From Hoylesella shahii DSM 15611 = JCM 12083 (GTDB taxonomy: Bacteria; Bacteroidota; Bacteroidia; Bacteroidales; Bacteroidaceae): DNA of 44,184 bases. Positions 8,530-18,231 of the stretch are shown here, in pieces (positions within the stretch are counted from its first letter, which is position 1; the number at the start of each line of letters is the position of its first letter). The position numbers and the translations under genes were made by a program. The stretch is taken from positions 1-44,184 of the forward strand of contig NZ_BAIZ01000029.1 in NCBI RefSeq assembly GCF_000613445.1, given 5' to 3'. The notes under the pieces are model-generated. The model did no database searches. It saw only the letters and a program-made list of their open reading frames with translations, and had not been told where the DNA came from.

Positions 8530-9567
8530 ATGATTATACGTAGCAAAGCCCCTTTGCGACTTGGGCTGGCCGGTGGTGGCTCAGATGTGTCGCCTTATAG
8601 TGATACTTATGGTGGTTTAATTCTTAACGCAACAATTAATTTGTATGCGTATTGTACAATTGAGGAAACTACTGATGGGATGATATCTATTAACTCGTTG
8701 GATAGTAACTTCTCTGGAGAATACCCATTTGCTACATCGTTGCCTATTGATGGTAACGCATCGTTGATAAAAGGGGTGTATAATAGGGTTGTGAAAGACT
8801 TTGCTCCTCAAATGTCTTCTTTTAAAATAACAACACATAATGATGCCCCTCCAGGGTCTGGCTTAGGAACCTCTTCGACAATGGTGGTTTGCATTTTGAA
8901 AGCCTTTGTTGAATGGTTGAGTTTGCCTTTGGGAGATTATGAGATTTCTCGATTGGCTTATGAAATTGAACGTGTTGATTTAAAGTTGTCTGGAGGCAAA
9001 CAAGACCAATACGCAGCTGCCTTTGGTGGATTTAACTATATGGAGTTTTTGAAGGATGGCATGGTGATTGTCAATCCTCTTAAAATCAAGCGTTGGATTG
9101 TGGACGAATTGGAGTCTTCCATGCTCTTATATTTTACAGGCGCTTCGAGAAGCAGTGCCGCAATCATTGATGAGCAAAAGAAAAATACAGAATCAGGTAA
9201 GACCGATGCTGTGGAGGCTATGCACAAGATTAAACAGAGTGCTGTTGATATGAAATTAGCTCTGTTAAAGGGTGATGTACGCACCTTTGCTGATATTATT
9301 CGTGAAGGTTGGGAAAATAAGAAAAAAATGGCAAACCAAATTACCAACCCCATGATACAAGAAGCTATGGATGTGGCCATGTCTGCAGGAGCTTTAGCTG
9401 GAAAAGTATCTGGTGCAGGTGGAGGTGGTTTTATCATGTTTGTTCTAGAGCCAACAAAGAAGAAATTGGTAGAGAATGCCCTTAAGTCATTAGGAGGCTT
9501 TGTTATGCCTTTCCAATTTACCGATGGTGGTGCTCATGGATGGAAGATTTTCGACACTGGTCTGTAG
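8530..9567 (+). CDS. hddA: D-glycero-alpha-D-manno-heptose 7-phosphate kinase HddA
   Basis: A 345-residue GHMP-family kinase. The N-terminus IIRSKAPLRLGLAGGGSDV, the ATP-binding GSGLGTSSTM (near residues 109-118) and the C-terminal KVSGAGGGGFIMF are typical of HddA. It phosphorylates D-glycero-D-manno-heptose 7-phosphate at C1 to the alpha-1,7-bisphosphate on the way to GDP-heptose. Immediately downstream lie gmhA and an HddC-GmhB fusion, completing the pathway. Fucokinase-like GHMP kinases are related, but the neighbours settle the assignment. Length is normal for the family. Confidence 0.9.
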   Translation: MIIRSKAPLRLGLAGGGSDVSPYSDTYGGLILNATINLYAYCTIEETTDGMISINSLDSNFSGEYPFATSLPIDGNASLIKGVYNRVVKDFAPQMSSFKITTHNDAPPGSGLGTSSTMVVCILKAFVEWLSLPLGDYEISRLAYEIERVDLKLSGGKQDQYAAAFGGFNYMEFLKDGMVIVNPLKIKRWIVDELESSMLLYFTGASRSSAAIIDEQKKNTESGKTDAVEAMHKIKQSAVDMKLALLKGDVRTFADIIREGWENKKKMANQITNPMIQEAMDVAMSAGALAGKVSGAGGGGFIMFVLEPTKKKLVENALKSLGGFVMPFQFTDGGAHGWKIFDTGL

Positions 9568-9606
9568 TTGTCGGAAACACTTGTTTCATAAATTGATAAT
9601 ACGATA

Positions 9607-10253
9607 ATGGAGAATAAAGTATATAAGCATTTAGAACTGTTGATAGAAAGGTATCCTGTCCTTTCTGCCTGTAAGCAAAGTATTATAGAGGCTTACGAGA
9701 TATTAGAACGCTCGTATGTAAATGGTGGTAAGTTACTTGTTTGTGGTAATGGCGGTTCATCAGCGACTCTGGTCATATTGTTGGTGAATTGATGAAGGGC
9801 TTTAAACTTGGGCGAAGAGTTTCTTCTAGCTTTGCAGAGAAGCTTAAGAATGTTGACGAAGAACTGGGAGCAACTATCGCTGAGAACATACAAAGTGGAT
9901 TGCCTGCAATAGACCTTACTGCGCAAGCACCATTGATGACTGCCTTTATGAATGATTGCGATCCTCAGTTGGTTTTTGCTCAGCAGGTAGGTGGTTATGG
10001 TAAGCCCGGCGATGTCTATTTAGGTATTTCTACATCAGGCAATAGCAAGAATGTATTGTATGCCGCTGTTGTAGCAAAGGCGTGTGGTCTTCATATTATA
10101 GGACTTACAGGAGAAAAAGAGAGTAAGATGATGAACTATGCAGATGTGTGCATTAGGGTTCCCGAAACAGAAACATTTATGGTTCAGGAATTGCACCTCC
10201 CTGTGTATCATTGTTTGTGCTTGATGCTTGAAAGTCGTTTTTTTGAAAATTAG
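9607..10253 (+). pseudogene. gmhA: Sedoheptulose 7-phosphate isomerase GmhA (frame broken by one base)
   Basis: A SIS-domain isomerase that converts sedoheptulose 7-phosphate to D-glycero-D-manno-heptose 7-phosphate. The first frame runs to CGNGGSSA and then fails. One extra base after 9764 restores the expected DSGHIVGELMKGFK and gives 215 residues, slightly longer than typical GmhA (190-200). The second half carries DVYLGISTSGNSKN and VVAKACGLHIIGLTGEKESK. The C-terminus QELHLPVYHCLCLMLE holds the conserved E..H and final helix. Since every motif survives, a sequencing error is the most likely cause. Confidence 0.82.
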
Positions 10254-10258
10254 AGATA

Positions 10259-11547
10259 ATGAAGCAGTAATTATGGCCGGTGGGAAGGGTACACGCATCG
10301 CTGCAGTGCGAAGCGATTTACCCAAGCCGATGATCCCCGTGTGCGGCAAACCTATTCTGGAGTGGCAGATTGAAAACCTGAAAGCCAGTGGACTTACTGA
10401 TATTGTTTTGGTTATTGGACACCTTGGCGAAGTAATTAAAGACTATTTTGGAGATGGTAGCCGTTGGGGTGTAACTATTTCGTACTTTATAGAGACACAG
10501 CCACTTGGAACGGCTGGAGCTTTATTTAGAATGCCAGAATTGCAGGAAGATTTCTTACTGATGTCTGGTGATGTGATGCTCGATGTTGATTTTAATCGGT
10601 TCATTAATTTCCACAAAGATCACGAAGCACTAGCAAGTCTTACTGTACATCCCAATAATCATCCTTTTGATAGTTCGTTGATTGTAACAGAAATCTTGCC
10701 AGCTTCTAATGGTGGCATGCCCATTCATACAAATAGGGTGGTGAAATGGATGAATAAGGAAGACGAACGACTCTATTATCGAAATGTCGTTAATGCTGGT
10801 ATAGAAATGATTTCTCCTCGATTGCTTGAGGAAGCAAGAGCCAAACTTCCAAGTCTTGATAAGGTAGACCTTGATAGAGATGTGTTGAAGCCTGCTATAG
10901 AGAGCGGGAAAATTTATGCCTACGAAACCTCTGAGTATATTAAGGACATGGGAACTCCCGAGCGACTGGTCGAAGTGGAAAACGATCTACTCTCAGGCAA
11001 AATCGCCGCTCATAACTTGTCTGTTAAGCAAAAGGCTGTTTTCTTAGATCGTGACGGTACTATCAATAAGACAAATGGTTTTCTCACTGATATCAACGAC
11101 TTCGAATTAATTGAAGGGGCTGCAGAAGCTATAAAGCAGATAAATAAATCTGGCTATTTGGCAGTGGTGGTTACTAACCAACCCGTGATTGCTCGCGGTG
11201 ATTGTAGTTTTGAACAACTGCAAGAGATACATAATAAGATGGAAACGCTTTTGGGTAAGGAAGGCGCGTTTATTGATGGCTTGTTCCTTTGTCCTCATCA
11301 CACCGATAAAGGCTTTGACGGAGAACGCATTGAATATAAGCTTGATTGCGAATGTCGCAAACCCAAAGCTGGACTGTTTGTACAAGCACAAAAGGCTTCA
11401 AATATAGATTTAGCTCAGTCGTACATGGTGGGCGATAGTGCAATTGATATTAAGGCTGCAGAAAATGCAGGTTGTAAAAAGGCATTTCTCATAGAGACCA
11501 ATGGCGAGAATGCATTACTTGGTGTCGTAAACGAGATATTCAAATGA
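10259..11547 (+). CDS. HddC-GmhB fusion: heptose-1-P guanylyltransferase and bisphosphate phosphatase
   Basis: A two-domain protein. Residues 1-230 are a nucleotidyltransferase (IMAGGKGTRI, SDLPKPMIPVCGKPILEW, GTAGAL, GDVMLDVDF) matching HddC, which makes GDP-D-glycero-alpha-D-manno-heptose. Residues from about 255 onward are a HAD-IIIA phosphatase matching GmhB, with the nucleophile motif VFLDRDGTI, a zinc-type CPHH and CECRKP cluster, and MVGDSAIDI. The fusion supplies the last two activities of the pathway. The start is uncertain. The ATG at 10259 reads only three codons as given, but one extra G after 10267 yields MKQVIIMAGG and a 429-residue protein. Otherwise the uninterrupted frame starts at a TTG (10243, or 10228 at most). 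Confidence 0.85.
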
Positions 11548-12749
11548 AAATAGCTTTTATAACGGCAGTTATTCCTTATAAAGAAAATATGGGAGGCCCC
11601 TCGGGGCATCCTTACCATTTGTTGGTGGAAAGACCTGAGGGGATAGAGGTAGACATATATAGTTATAATGCAAATAAACTATCTCTAGATACAATTAAGA
11701 GCGTAGAACAAGAGCTGCGTGTTAAGATACATGTGTTGAAGCAACCAGCCTTTTTCACGTGGATCTTAAAACTGCATTTAACCTTTATCCGCCTATTCCT
11801 AAAATATCCCATCGGTTATTATATTCGATTACCAAAGTCTATGGTTGAACAGATAAAAACTACTCAACCTGATGCGGTGTGGGTGTATGGTCAGGAGTTT
11901 TCGGGTATACTAAAACAATTTAAAGAGTTCAAACGGGTACACACAGTTCCTGATTGTTATTCATTGCATTGGTTTCGTAGGCTAGGTTGTCGTTTTACTC
12001 TTGCTAGTGCAGGAGAATTCTTCCGTTGCGTGGTTAATTATCGCAAGTATTATAGAATGGAACGTGCTTATGATGCGTCTGATAATGTAGTAGCGCATTT
12101 GGTGGGTGAAGAAGATGTGCGTTTCCTACAAGAGATTAACCCTAATCTTAATGCCGTTTTTTTGCGCCATCCGCACTATGAACTCCCAGAGACTCCCAAG
12201 GAGATTAAGTTTACCCATCCCAAAATAAAACTATTGATAGCTGGTCGTTATGATTTTTATATGAAAGAACGGGCAGATGAGATGGTTGATTTGTTTGCGA
12301 ATAAAGATAATCTTGCTATACTCCAGCAAGCATATAAACTTACCTTTTTAGGAAAAGGCTGGGAGCAGCATGTAGATTCCTTAAACGCCCTAGGTTATGA
12401 TGTTGAACATGTAAAGTTTGCGCCAGACTATATAGAAGAGGTATGTAAACACGATATACAGCTAACGCCAATAGCCATTGGCACAGGCACAAAGGGCAAG
12501 GTTCTTGATGCCTTGGCTAATGGCTTATTGGTTGTGGGTACACCATACGCATTGGAGAATATCGCGGTAGAAAATGGCGTGTCGTGTGTGGAGTATCATT
12601 CTAATGAAGAATTATTAGCTACCTTAACGGATATTCCCCATCATGTGGAGAAGTATGAGCAGATGGCAGAGGCAGGGCGTGAAGCTATCTTCAGAGAACA
12701 TGGAAGAAAGCGGATATCTCAACAATTGATGGAATTGTTTAAAAAATAA
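11544..12749 (+). CDS. Glycosyltransferase, GT4-like
   Basis: A 401-residue GT-B-type protein whose ATG overlaps the stop of the previous gene (ATGA at 11544-11547). The N-terminal half has the MKIAFITAVIPY opening and the WVYGQEFSGIL and TVPDCYSLHW segments. The C-terminal half has KLLIAGRYD, LTFLGKGWEQHV, and a donor-binding-like KGKVLDALANGLLVVGTP. It lacks the classical EX7E motif of GT4, so the family is distant. Tight coupling to the heptose genes suggests, but does not prove, that it transfers the heptose. Confidence 0.65.
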   Translation: MKIAFITAVIPYKENMGGPSGHPYHLLVERPEGIEVDIYSYNANKLSLDTIKSVEQELRVKIHVLKQPAFFTWILKLHLTFIRLFLKYPIGYYIRLPKSMVEQIKTTQPDAVWVYGQEFSGILKQFKEFKRVHTVPDCYSLHWFRRLGCRFTLASAGEFFRCVVNYRKYYRMERAYDASDNVVAHLVGEEDVRFLQEINPNLNAVFLRHPHYELPETPKEIKFTHPKIKLLIAGRYDFYMKERADEMVDLFANKDNLAILQQAYKLTFLGKGWEQHVDSLNALGYDVEHVKFAPDYIEEVCKHDIQLTPIAIGTGTKGKVLDALANGLLVVGTPYALENIAVENGVSCVEYHSNEELLATLTDIPHHVEKYEQMAEAGREAIFREHGRKRISQQLMELFKK

Positions 12750-12753
12750 GGAG

Positions 12754-13898
12754 ATGTACATATATATACTCATTTTGGCTTTCGCATGGCTGGTGCTTTA
12801 TTCTTGCCCCAAAAGACAGCAAAGAATACAGCTTATCTCGCATGTTGGATGATAGGATTAGCGTTGTTTGTCGGTATTTCTGATATGTTGGGTGGTTATG
12901 ACAGATATATATATGGTGAATTGTTTGACGAATTAGCAGATATAAGACAAGAAGGACGAAATGTACTTACTGCATACATTTTTCTGCAATATCCCACAGA
13001 ATTGGGTTACGCGTATCTTAATATTCTAATATCTTATTTTACAGCTAACCGCTATATATTTATTTTTGTGGTGACATTATTAATATACCTACTATATTAT
13101 ATTAATATCAAACGTTATTCTTCAGATTATCGGATAGCATTATTGTTGTTTTTTGGACTACTGTTCTTTTTTACTTTTACATATTTACGTCAGATGATAG
13201 GGGTTGGTATAGCTGGCCTCTCTTTTAAATTTATTTATGAACGTAAACTTTGGAAGTTTGTCATCGTTGTACTTATAGCTGCTTCTTTTCATAATTCTGC
13301 ACTTATATTGTTACCAGTTTATTTTATTCCAATTAAGAAATATAGTATAGGTGCAATCATGGTGCTCATGATATTATGTTTATTAATTGGGGTTTCTGGT
13401 GCGTCCTCGTCATTGTTCGAGGCCTATTCTTCTACATCTGGCCTAGAAGAAAGAACAACACAATATCTTGAAGATACCAGTGGTTTCCGCGTTGCGTACC
13501 TTTTAGAGGCAGTATTCTTCTTATGGGTTATTTTGGCCAATTATAGCAAAATAGGAAAAGATAAGCAGCAAATAGTCCTCCTTAATGTAGCATTGACTTT
13601 CTGTGCTATTCTATTGCTGTTTATTCGTTCTGAGAATGGGGGACGATTAGGATGGTATTTCGTACTGGCACTTATTGGTACGTTAACAGTGGTGCTATCC
13701 ACTTCTCTTAAGAATGTTTTGAACAAATTGATTGTTTACGCTGTTGTAGTATTCTTATATGTTCGTATTGTTCTTGGATGGGGAGTGCTACTTACACCAT
13801 ATAAGACTTTCTTTACGAATGGAATACGTGAAGGAGACTTCATCTATGATAGATATGAGTATAATCCAAACTACGCAGACGATAAGTTCCACCGATGA
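12754..13898 (+). CDS. wzy: EpsG/Wzy-like polysaccharide polymerase
   Basis: A polytopic membrane protein with roughly 10-12 hydrophobic segments, the residues GGYDRYIYGELF typical of the EpsG family after the first helices, and FLRSENGGRLGWYF-like polar loops near the C-terminus. Such proteins polymerise repeat units in Wzx/Wzy capsule systems. The uninterrupted frame starts at ATG 12786. A better start is the ATG at 12754, which encodes MYIYILILAFAWLVLYSC; it joins the main frame if one A is added to the AAAA at 12811-12814, giving 381 residues. Its stop overlaps the next ATG (ATGA, 13895). Confidence 0.72.
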
Positions 13899-14776
13899 TT
13901 ATGAACATAAAACTTACTCTCTTTACACCCACTTATAATCGGGCGCATTTATTAGAAAGGTTGTATTCTTCTATTAAGAAGCAAACTTATCACCATTTTG
14001 AATGGTTAATTGTTGACGATGGGTCAACTGATAATACAAGCGAGGTGGTTAAGACCTTTATTGAGGAAGGGATAATAACAATCAAATATGTATTTAAGCG
14101 CAATGGCGGGAAACATCGTGCTATTAACGAGGGGGTGCAACAAGCACAAGGCGAGTTGTTCTTTATTGCCGATAGCGACGATATGTTGCCACCAGATGCA
14201 CTTAAAAGGGTTGTGGAAGTATATCAACAGATAAAAGATGATAAAAACTTTGGTGGTGTAGCTGGTGTGGATGCATACCCCGATGGGCGTATTGTTGGCT
14301 CTGGCTTACCTACACCTACTTTAGATTGTAATTCCATTGAGATTAGAAGTAAATATCATGTGCTAGGGGATTTGTCTGAGGTGTTCCGCACAGAAGTTAT
14401 GAAAGAATTCCCTTTCCCTGAAATTGACGATGAAAAATTCTGCCCTGAGGTACTAATCTGGAATAGGATAGCTCGTAAATATAAGCTTAGGTATTTTAAC
14501 GAGCCCATTTATATTGCGGAATATCAAGATGGCGGATTAACTGCCAGAATTGTTGAGATTCGTATGAAAAGCCCCATCGCCAGCACCACCTGTTATGCCG
14601 AAATGCTTTCGTTGGATATTCCTTTTAAAGATAAGCTAAAGGCTGCTGTTAACTATTGGAGATTTAGATTGTGTTGTAAAAAGGGCAAACCTGCACCCAA
14701 TATCGGATGGATGTGGATGTGTGTGTGGCCTTTGGGATGGTTGATGCACGTTAAAGACCTACGTTTGGTAAAGTAA
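13895..14776 (+). CDS. GT2 family glycosyltransferase
   Basis: A 293-residue GT-A transferase. Motifs include FTPTYNRAHLLERLYSSI, WLIVDDGSTDNT (nucleotide-binding aspartates), GKHRAINEG, and the metal-binding FIADSDD. The C-terminal half has the DLSEVFRTEV and CPEVLIWNRIARKY segments seen in Bacteroidales members of the family. It overlaps the polymerase gene by four bases, so translation is coupled. Donor and acceptor are unknown. Confidence 0.83.
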   Translation: MIMNIKLTLFTPTYNRAHLLERLYSSIKKQTYHHFEWLIVDDGSTDNTSEVVKTFIEEGIITIKYVFKRNGGKHRAINEGVQQAQGELFFIADSDDMLPPDALKRVVEVYQQIKDDKNFGGVAGVDAYPDGRIVGSGLPTPTLDCNSIEIRSKYHVLGDLSEVFRTEVMKEFPFPEIDDEKFCPEVLIWNRIARKYKLRYFNEPIYIAEYQDGGLTARIVEIRMKSPIASTTCYAEMLSLDIPFKDKLKAAVNYWRFRLCCKKGKPAPNIGWMWMCVWPLGWLMHVKDLRLVK

Positions 14777-14791
14777 TAGAGAGTTCAATAT

Positions 14792-15868
14792 ATGCGCATT
14801 CTTCAAGTAATTACTTCCCTGCACACGGGAGGAGCTGAGAAACTGGTTGTAGATATCACACGGATGCTGCGAACACGTGGGCATGTGGTTGATGTTGTAG
14901 TGTTTGATGGTACTAACACCCCCTTTATGCAGCGGCTTCGCGAAACACAATGTAAAGTCTATAACCTTTCTACTGGTGGCTCTGTTTATAGCTTTAGTTA
15001 TATTCCAAAGCTACGTAAGATAATGAAGGATTATGACATCGTTCACTCGCACAATACCTCGCCGCAATTTTTTGTTGCTTTAGCTAATCTCGCTTGTAAT
15101 AAAGTGATTGTCACGACTGAACATAATACAACGAACAGAAGAAGAAATAACCCTGTGTGGAAACCTATTGATAAGTGGATGTACAATAGATATAGAAAGA
15201 TTATCTGTATTTCCGATCAGGCTGAAGAGAACCTGAAGAATTATATAGGTAATTACTATGATTCTATTACAACTATTTATAATGGTGTGGATGTGGCAGC
15301 CTTTTATCAAGCAAAACCGCTTGAAAACGTTAAACCAAATAAGTTTATAGTTGTAATGGTTGCTGCTTTTAGAAAACAAAAAGACCAAAAAACACTTATT
15401 GATGCTATGTCCCTTTTACCTCAAGACGAATACGAATTGTGGCTTGTGGGGCAAGGCGATTGTTTTGAAGAGGTTCGCCATTATGCCCAATCTAAGGGTA
15501 CGCAACAGCGTGTTAAGTTTTGGGGAAACCGAACAGATGTGGCAAATGTTCTCCATACGGCTGATGTTGTATGTATGTCGTCTCATTATGAAGGCCTCTC
15601 CCTCTCCAACATCGAAGGTATGTCGTCGGGTCGTCCCTTTATTGCGAGCGATGTTGATGGGTTGCGCGAGGTAACCAAAGGTTATGGCGTGCTGTTCCCC
15701 CATGAAGATGCTAAGGCGTTAGCTGGCATCATCCAAAAACTGCACGATGATAAGGCCTATTATGACGAAGTGGCCGAGAAATGTTACCAACGCGCTATGA
15801 TGTTCGATATTGAAAAGATGGTTGACGGTTACGAAGCTGTTTATCAAGAGTTGATGCATAGCAAATAA
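14792..15868 (+). CDS. GT4 family glycosyltransferase
   Basis: A 358-residue GT-B transferase. The N-terminus MRILQVITSLHTGGAEKLV holds the glycine-rich acceptor loop of GT4. The C-terminal donor domain has VVMVAAFRKQKDQKTLI, LWLVGQGD, WGNRTDVANVL and the EX7E element in HYEGLSLSNIEGMSSGRP. Retaining transfer from a nucleotide sugar is expected. It starts 15 bases after the preceding GT2 gene. The sugar is unknown. Confidence 0.85.
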   Translation: MRILQVITSLHTGGAEKLVVDITRMLRTRGHVVDVVVFDGTNTPFMQRLRETQCKVYNLSTGGSVYSFSYIPKLRKIMKDYDIVHSHNTSPQFFVALANLACNKVIVTTEHNTTNRRRNNPVWKPIDKWMYNRYRKIICISDQAEENLKNYIGNYYDSITTIYNGVDVAAFYQAKPLENVKPNKFIVVMVAAFRKQKDQKTLIDAMSLLPQDEYELWLVGQGDCFEEVRHYAQSKGTQQRVKFWGNRTDVANVLHTADVVCMSSHYEGLSLSNIEGMSSGRPFIASDVDGLREVTKGYGVLFPHEDAKALAGIIQKLHDDKAYYDEVAEKCYQRAMMFDIEKMVDGYEAVYQELMHSK

Positions 15869-15949
15869 GCGTTTCTCTTTTATGTGCACTCAATATTGGT
15901 AAAGAACGAAGCAGCTCACACAATTTCTTCAACAACAATTTATTAGACA

Positions 15950-17110
15950 ATGAAACATAACGATAAGCATATACTACATGTGGTGAATATTTATTTCGTT
16001 ATACCTTATTTCTTGGGAGGACAGTTTGAATACTTCCGAGAATTGGGCTACGAATTAAATGTTGTATGCTCTGAAAGCCCTTATTTGGCTCCTTATGCAC
16101 AACAACACCATTTTGGCTATCGCGAAATACCTATCCTACGAAGCATCAATCCCATTCAAGACTTTAAGTCGATTAGGCAAATTTGTCGTTACATCAAAGA
16201 GACACAAACGGGTATTGTGGTGGGACATACCCCGAAAGGCGGGCTCCTGTCGATGGTGGCTGCCTGGTTGATGCGTGTTCCTAAACGGGTGTACTTCAGG
16301 CATGGGCTGGTTTACCAAACTTCTACAGGAATCAAACGGTTCATTCTCATGAGTGTAGACCGGCTTGCTTCTCTGCTAGCAACTAAGATTGTCTGCGTTA
16401 GTCCTTCTGTTTTGGAAGAAAGCATCAAAGACAAACTCGCTCCTGCACGTAAACAAATTGTGTTGGGTAAGGGTACTTGTTCGGGGGTGGACACGCAAGG
16501 CAAGTTCAATCCACAGAATATCGACCCCACAAAGATGGCCGAGTTTAGAAGTAAATGGGGGATTAATGAAACCGACTGGGTTGTAGGCTACACCGGACGC
16601 CTCGTAAGAGATAAGGGAATAATAGAACTGGTAGATGCCTTCCAGTTGATTAAGGCTAATAACCCTCGACTTAAGCTGCTCTTGGTGGGAATGTTCGAAG
16701 AACGAGACGCCTTACCACAAGAGGTTCAAGACAGGATAAAGAACGATCCGCAGATTGTTTTCACCGATTTTCAGAACGAAGACATGGAATATTTCTATGC
16801 CATGATGAATGTCTATGTGTTGATGAGTTATCGAGAAGGTTTCCCCACGGGTACGCTCGAAGCGCAGTCGATGGGTGTGCCTGTGATAACAACGCGCGTA
16901 ACTGGCTGTTGCGACTCGATTGTGGATGGCCAAACGGGTGTGTTTGTCAACCGAACACCTCAACAGCTTGCTCAAGTTATTGAGGAGATGTATAAGGGCG
17001 AACGCTCGTTCTCTAAAGAGCAAGTACGCTCATGGGTTACGCTTAACTTTGATAACCTTAGGGTGTGGGAAGAAATTAAGCTCTTGTATGCTCCATCTTC
17101 CAAAGCCTAA
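15950..17110 (+). CDS. GT4 family glycosyltransferase, PglA/CapM-like
   Basis: A 386-residue GT-B transferase. The N-terminal half has VVGHTPKGGLLSMVAAWLM and RVYFRHGLVYQT, a pattern shared with PglA/CapM/WbuB-type enzymes that add the second sugar to a lipid-linked 6-deoxy-HexNAc. The C-terminal half has VVGYTGRLVRDKGIIELV, LLLVGMFEERD, and EX7E in YREGFPTGTLEAQSMGVPV. Its place next to the QuiNAc-type initiation genes fits addition of the second residue. That substrate is inferred. Confidence 0.8.
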   Translation: MKHNDKHILHVVNIYFVIPYFLGGQFEYFRELGYELNVVCSESPYLAPYAQQHHFGYREIPILRSINPIQDFKSIRQICRYIKETQTGIVVGHTPKGGLLSMVAAWLMRVPKRVYFRHGLVYQTSTGIKRFILMSVDRLASLLATKIVCVSPSVLEESIKDKLAPARKQIVLGKGTCSGVDTQGKFNPQNIDPTKMAEFRSKWGINETDWVVGYTGRLVRDKGIIELVDAFQLIKANNPRLKLLLVGMFEERDALPQEVQDRIKNDPQIVFTDFQNEDMEYFYAMMNVYVLMSYREGFPTGTLEAQSMGVPVITTRVTGCCDSIVDGQTGVFVNRTPQQLAQVIEEMYKGERSFSKEQVRSWVTLNFDNLRVWEEIKLLYAPSSKA

Positions 17111-17166
17111 CACAAATCTAAAGGTCTTAAGCAATGCCTCTTTTTTTGGATACTCAATTTCTTAAG

Positions 17167-17182
17167 GCACTGCTCACAGTGC
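17167..17182. other. Short hairpin between the GT4 gene and the WbpV-like gene
   Basis: A perfect 6-bp stem (GCACTG and CAGTGC) with a CTCA loop lies in the 184-base gap after the GT4 gene. It has no T-rich tail, so it is at best a weak terminator or RNA processing site. Confidence 0.2.
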
Positions 17183-17294
17183 ATATTCCTAGTTTGATTC
17201 AAACATAAAAGAAAATATTAGGGAGTAAAAAAATATAGGTGCAAAATCACTTACGCAAAATCTTAGCACCGCATTATGAATTTAACATTATAGC

Positions 17295-18230
17295 ATGAAC
17301 ATACTTATTACAGGCTTGCATGGCTTTGTTGGTCAAAATCTTGTGACCCAGTTGTCTGGGAAACATCGCATTTTCGGCTTGGCGCGTACAGCAGGCAAAA
17401 TGGCTGGCGTTGAAAAAATATATACCTGGAACGACCTCGATAATGCCTCTTTGCCCGAAGTTGATGCCATTATACACCTTGCAGGAAAGGCTCATGATAC
17501 CAAAAACCAAGCTAAGGCTGACGTTTATTTCAAGGTGAACAGAGACCTCACAATTAATCTTTACAACTATTTCGTAAACTCGTCGGCCTCTAAATTCCTT
17601 TTCTTTAGCACGGTGAAGGCCATTGCCGACGAACTGGGTACTAGTGTACTGACCGAAGATGATGAGCCAAAACCCAAAGGACCTTATGGCGAAAGCAAAC
17701 TCGAAGCTGAACGTTATATGCAAACTCATCCTGCATCTAACAAGCAGGTATATATCTTACGCCCATGTATGATGCATGGCGAGGGTAACAAAGGCAATCT
17801 TAACTTGCTTTATAAATTGGTGGCTAAAGGCATTCCTTGGCCGTTGGGCGCATTCAGCAACAGTCGTTCGTTTGCTTCTATTGACAATGTTTGTCTCATC
17901 GTTTCTGAATTACTTAACAGAGATATTCCTGGTGGAGCTTATAATATTGCAGATGACAATCCGCTGTCTACAAACGCCCTAATCGAGATTATCTGTGGCG
18001 TGATGGGTAAGAAATGTCGCATTTGGAATGTTTCGCCTGGGTTAATAGGCTTATTGGCTAAGGTGGGTAACGTGTTGCACTTGCCACTTAACACCCAAAG
18101 ACTTGCTAAGCTAACCGAGAGTTATGTAGTGTCTAACCAAAAGATAAAAAAGGCGCTGGGTGTTGACCGGTTGCCCATCGACTCGAAAGCGGGTCTTGAA
18201 AAAACAATAAGGAGTTTTATTAAGCATTGA
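17295..18230 (+). CDS. NAD-dependent 4-epimerase/reductase, WbpV-like
   Basis: A 311-residue extended short-chain dehydrogenase. The Rossmann signature ILITGLHGFVGQNL is at the N-terminus, HLAGKAHD follows, and the active site is Ser-Thr in FFSTVKAIADE plus YGESK (Tyr-x-x-x-Lys). The LRPCMMHGEGNKGN and ASIDNVC segments are usual for WbpV/FnlA-type enzymes. Acting on UDP-4-keto-6-deoxy-GlcNAc it would give UDP-QuiNAc (or the FucNAc epimer). The gene order reductase, WbpL-like transferase, WbpM-like dehydratase matches the Pseudomonas aeruginosa wbpV-wbpL-wbpM block. The next gene starts two bases after the stop. Confidence 0.75.
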   Translation: MNILITGLHGFVGQNLVTQLSGKHRIFGLARTAGKMAGVEKIYTWNDLDNASLPEVDAIIHLAGKAHDTKNQAKADVYFKVNRDLTINLYNYFVNSSASKFLFFSTVKAIADELGTSVLTEDDEPKPKGPYGESKLEAERYMQTHPASNKQVYILRPCMMHGEGNKGNLNLLYKLVAKGIPWPLGAFSNSRSFASIDNVCLIVSELLNRDIPGGAYNIADDNPLSTNALIEIICGVMGKKCRIWNVSPGLIGLLAKVGNVLHLPLNTQRLAKLTESYVVSNQKIKKALGVDRLPIDSKAGLEKTIRSFIKH

Positions 18231-18231
18231 G

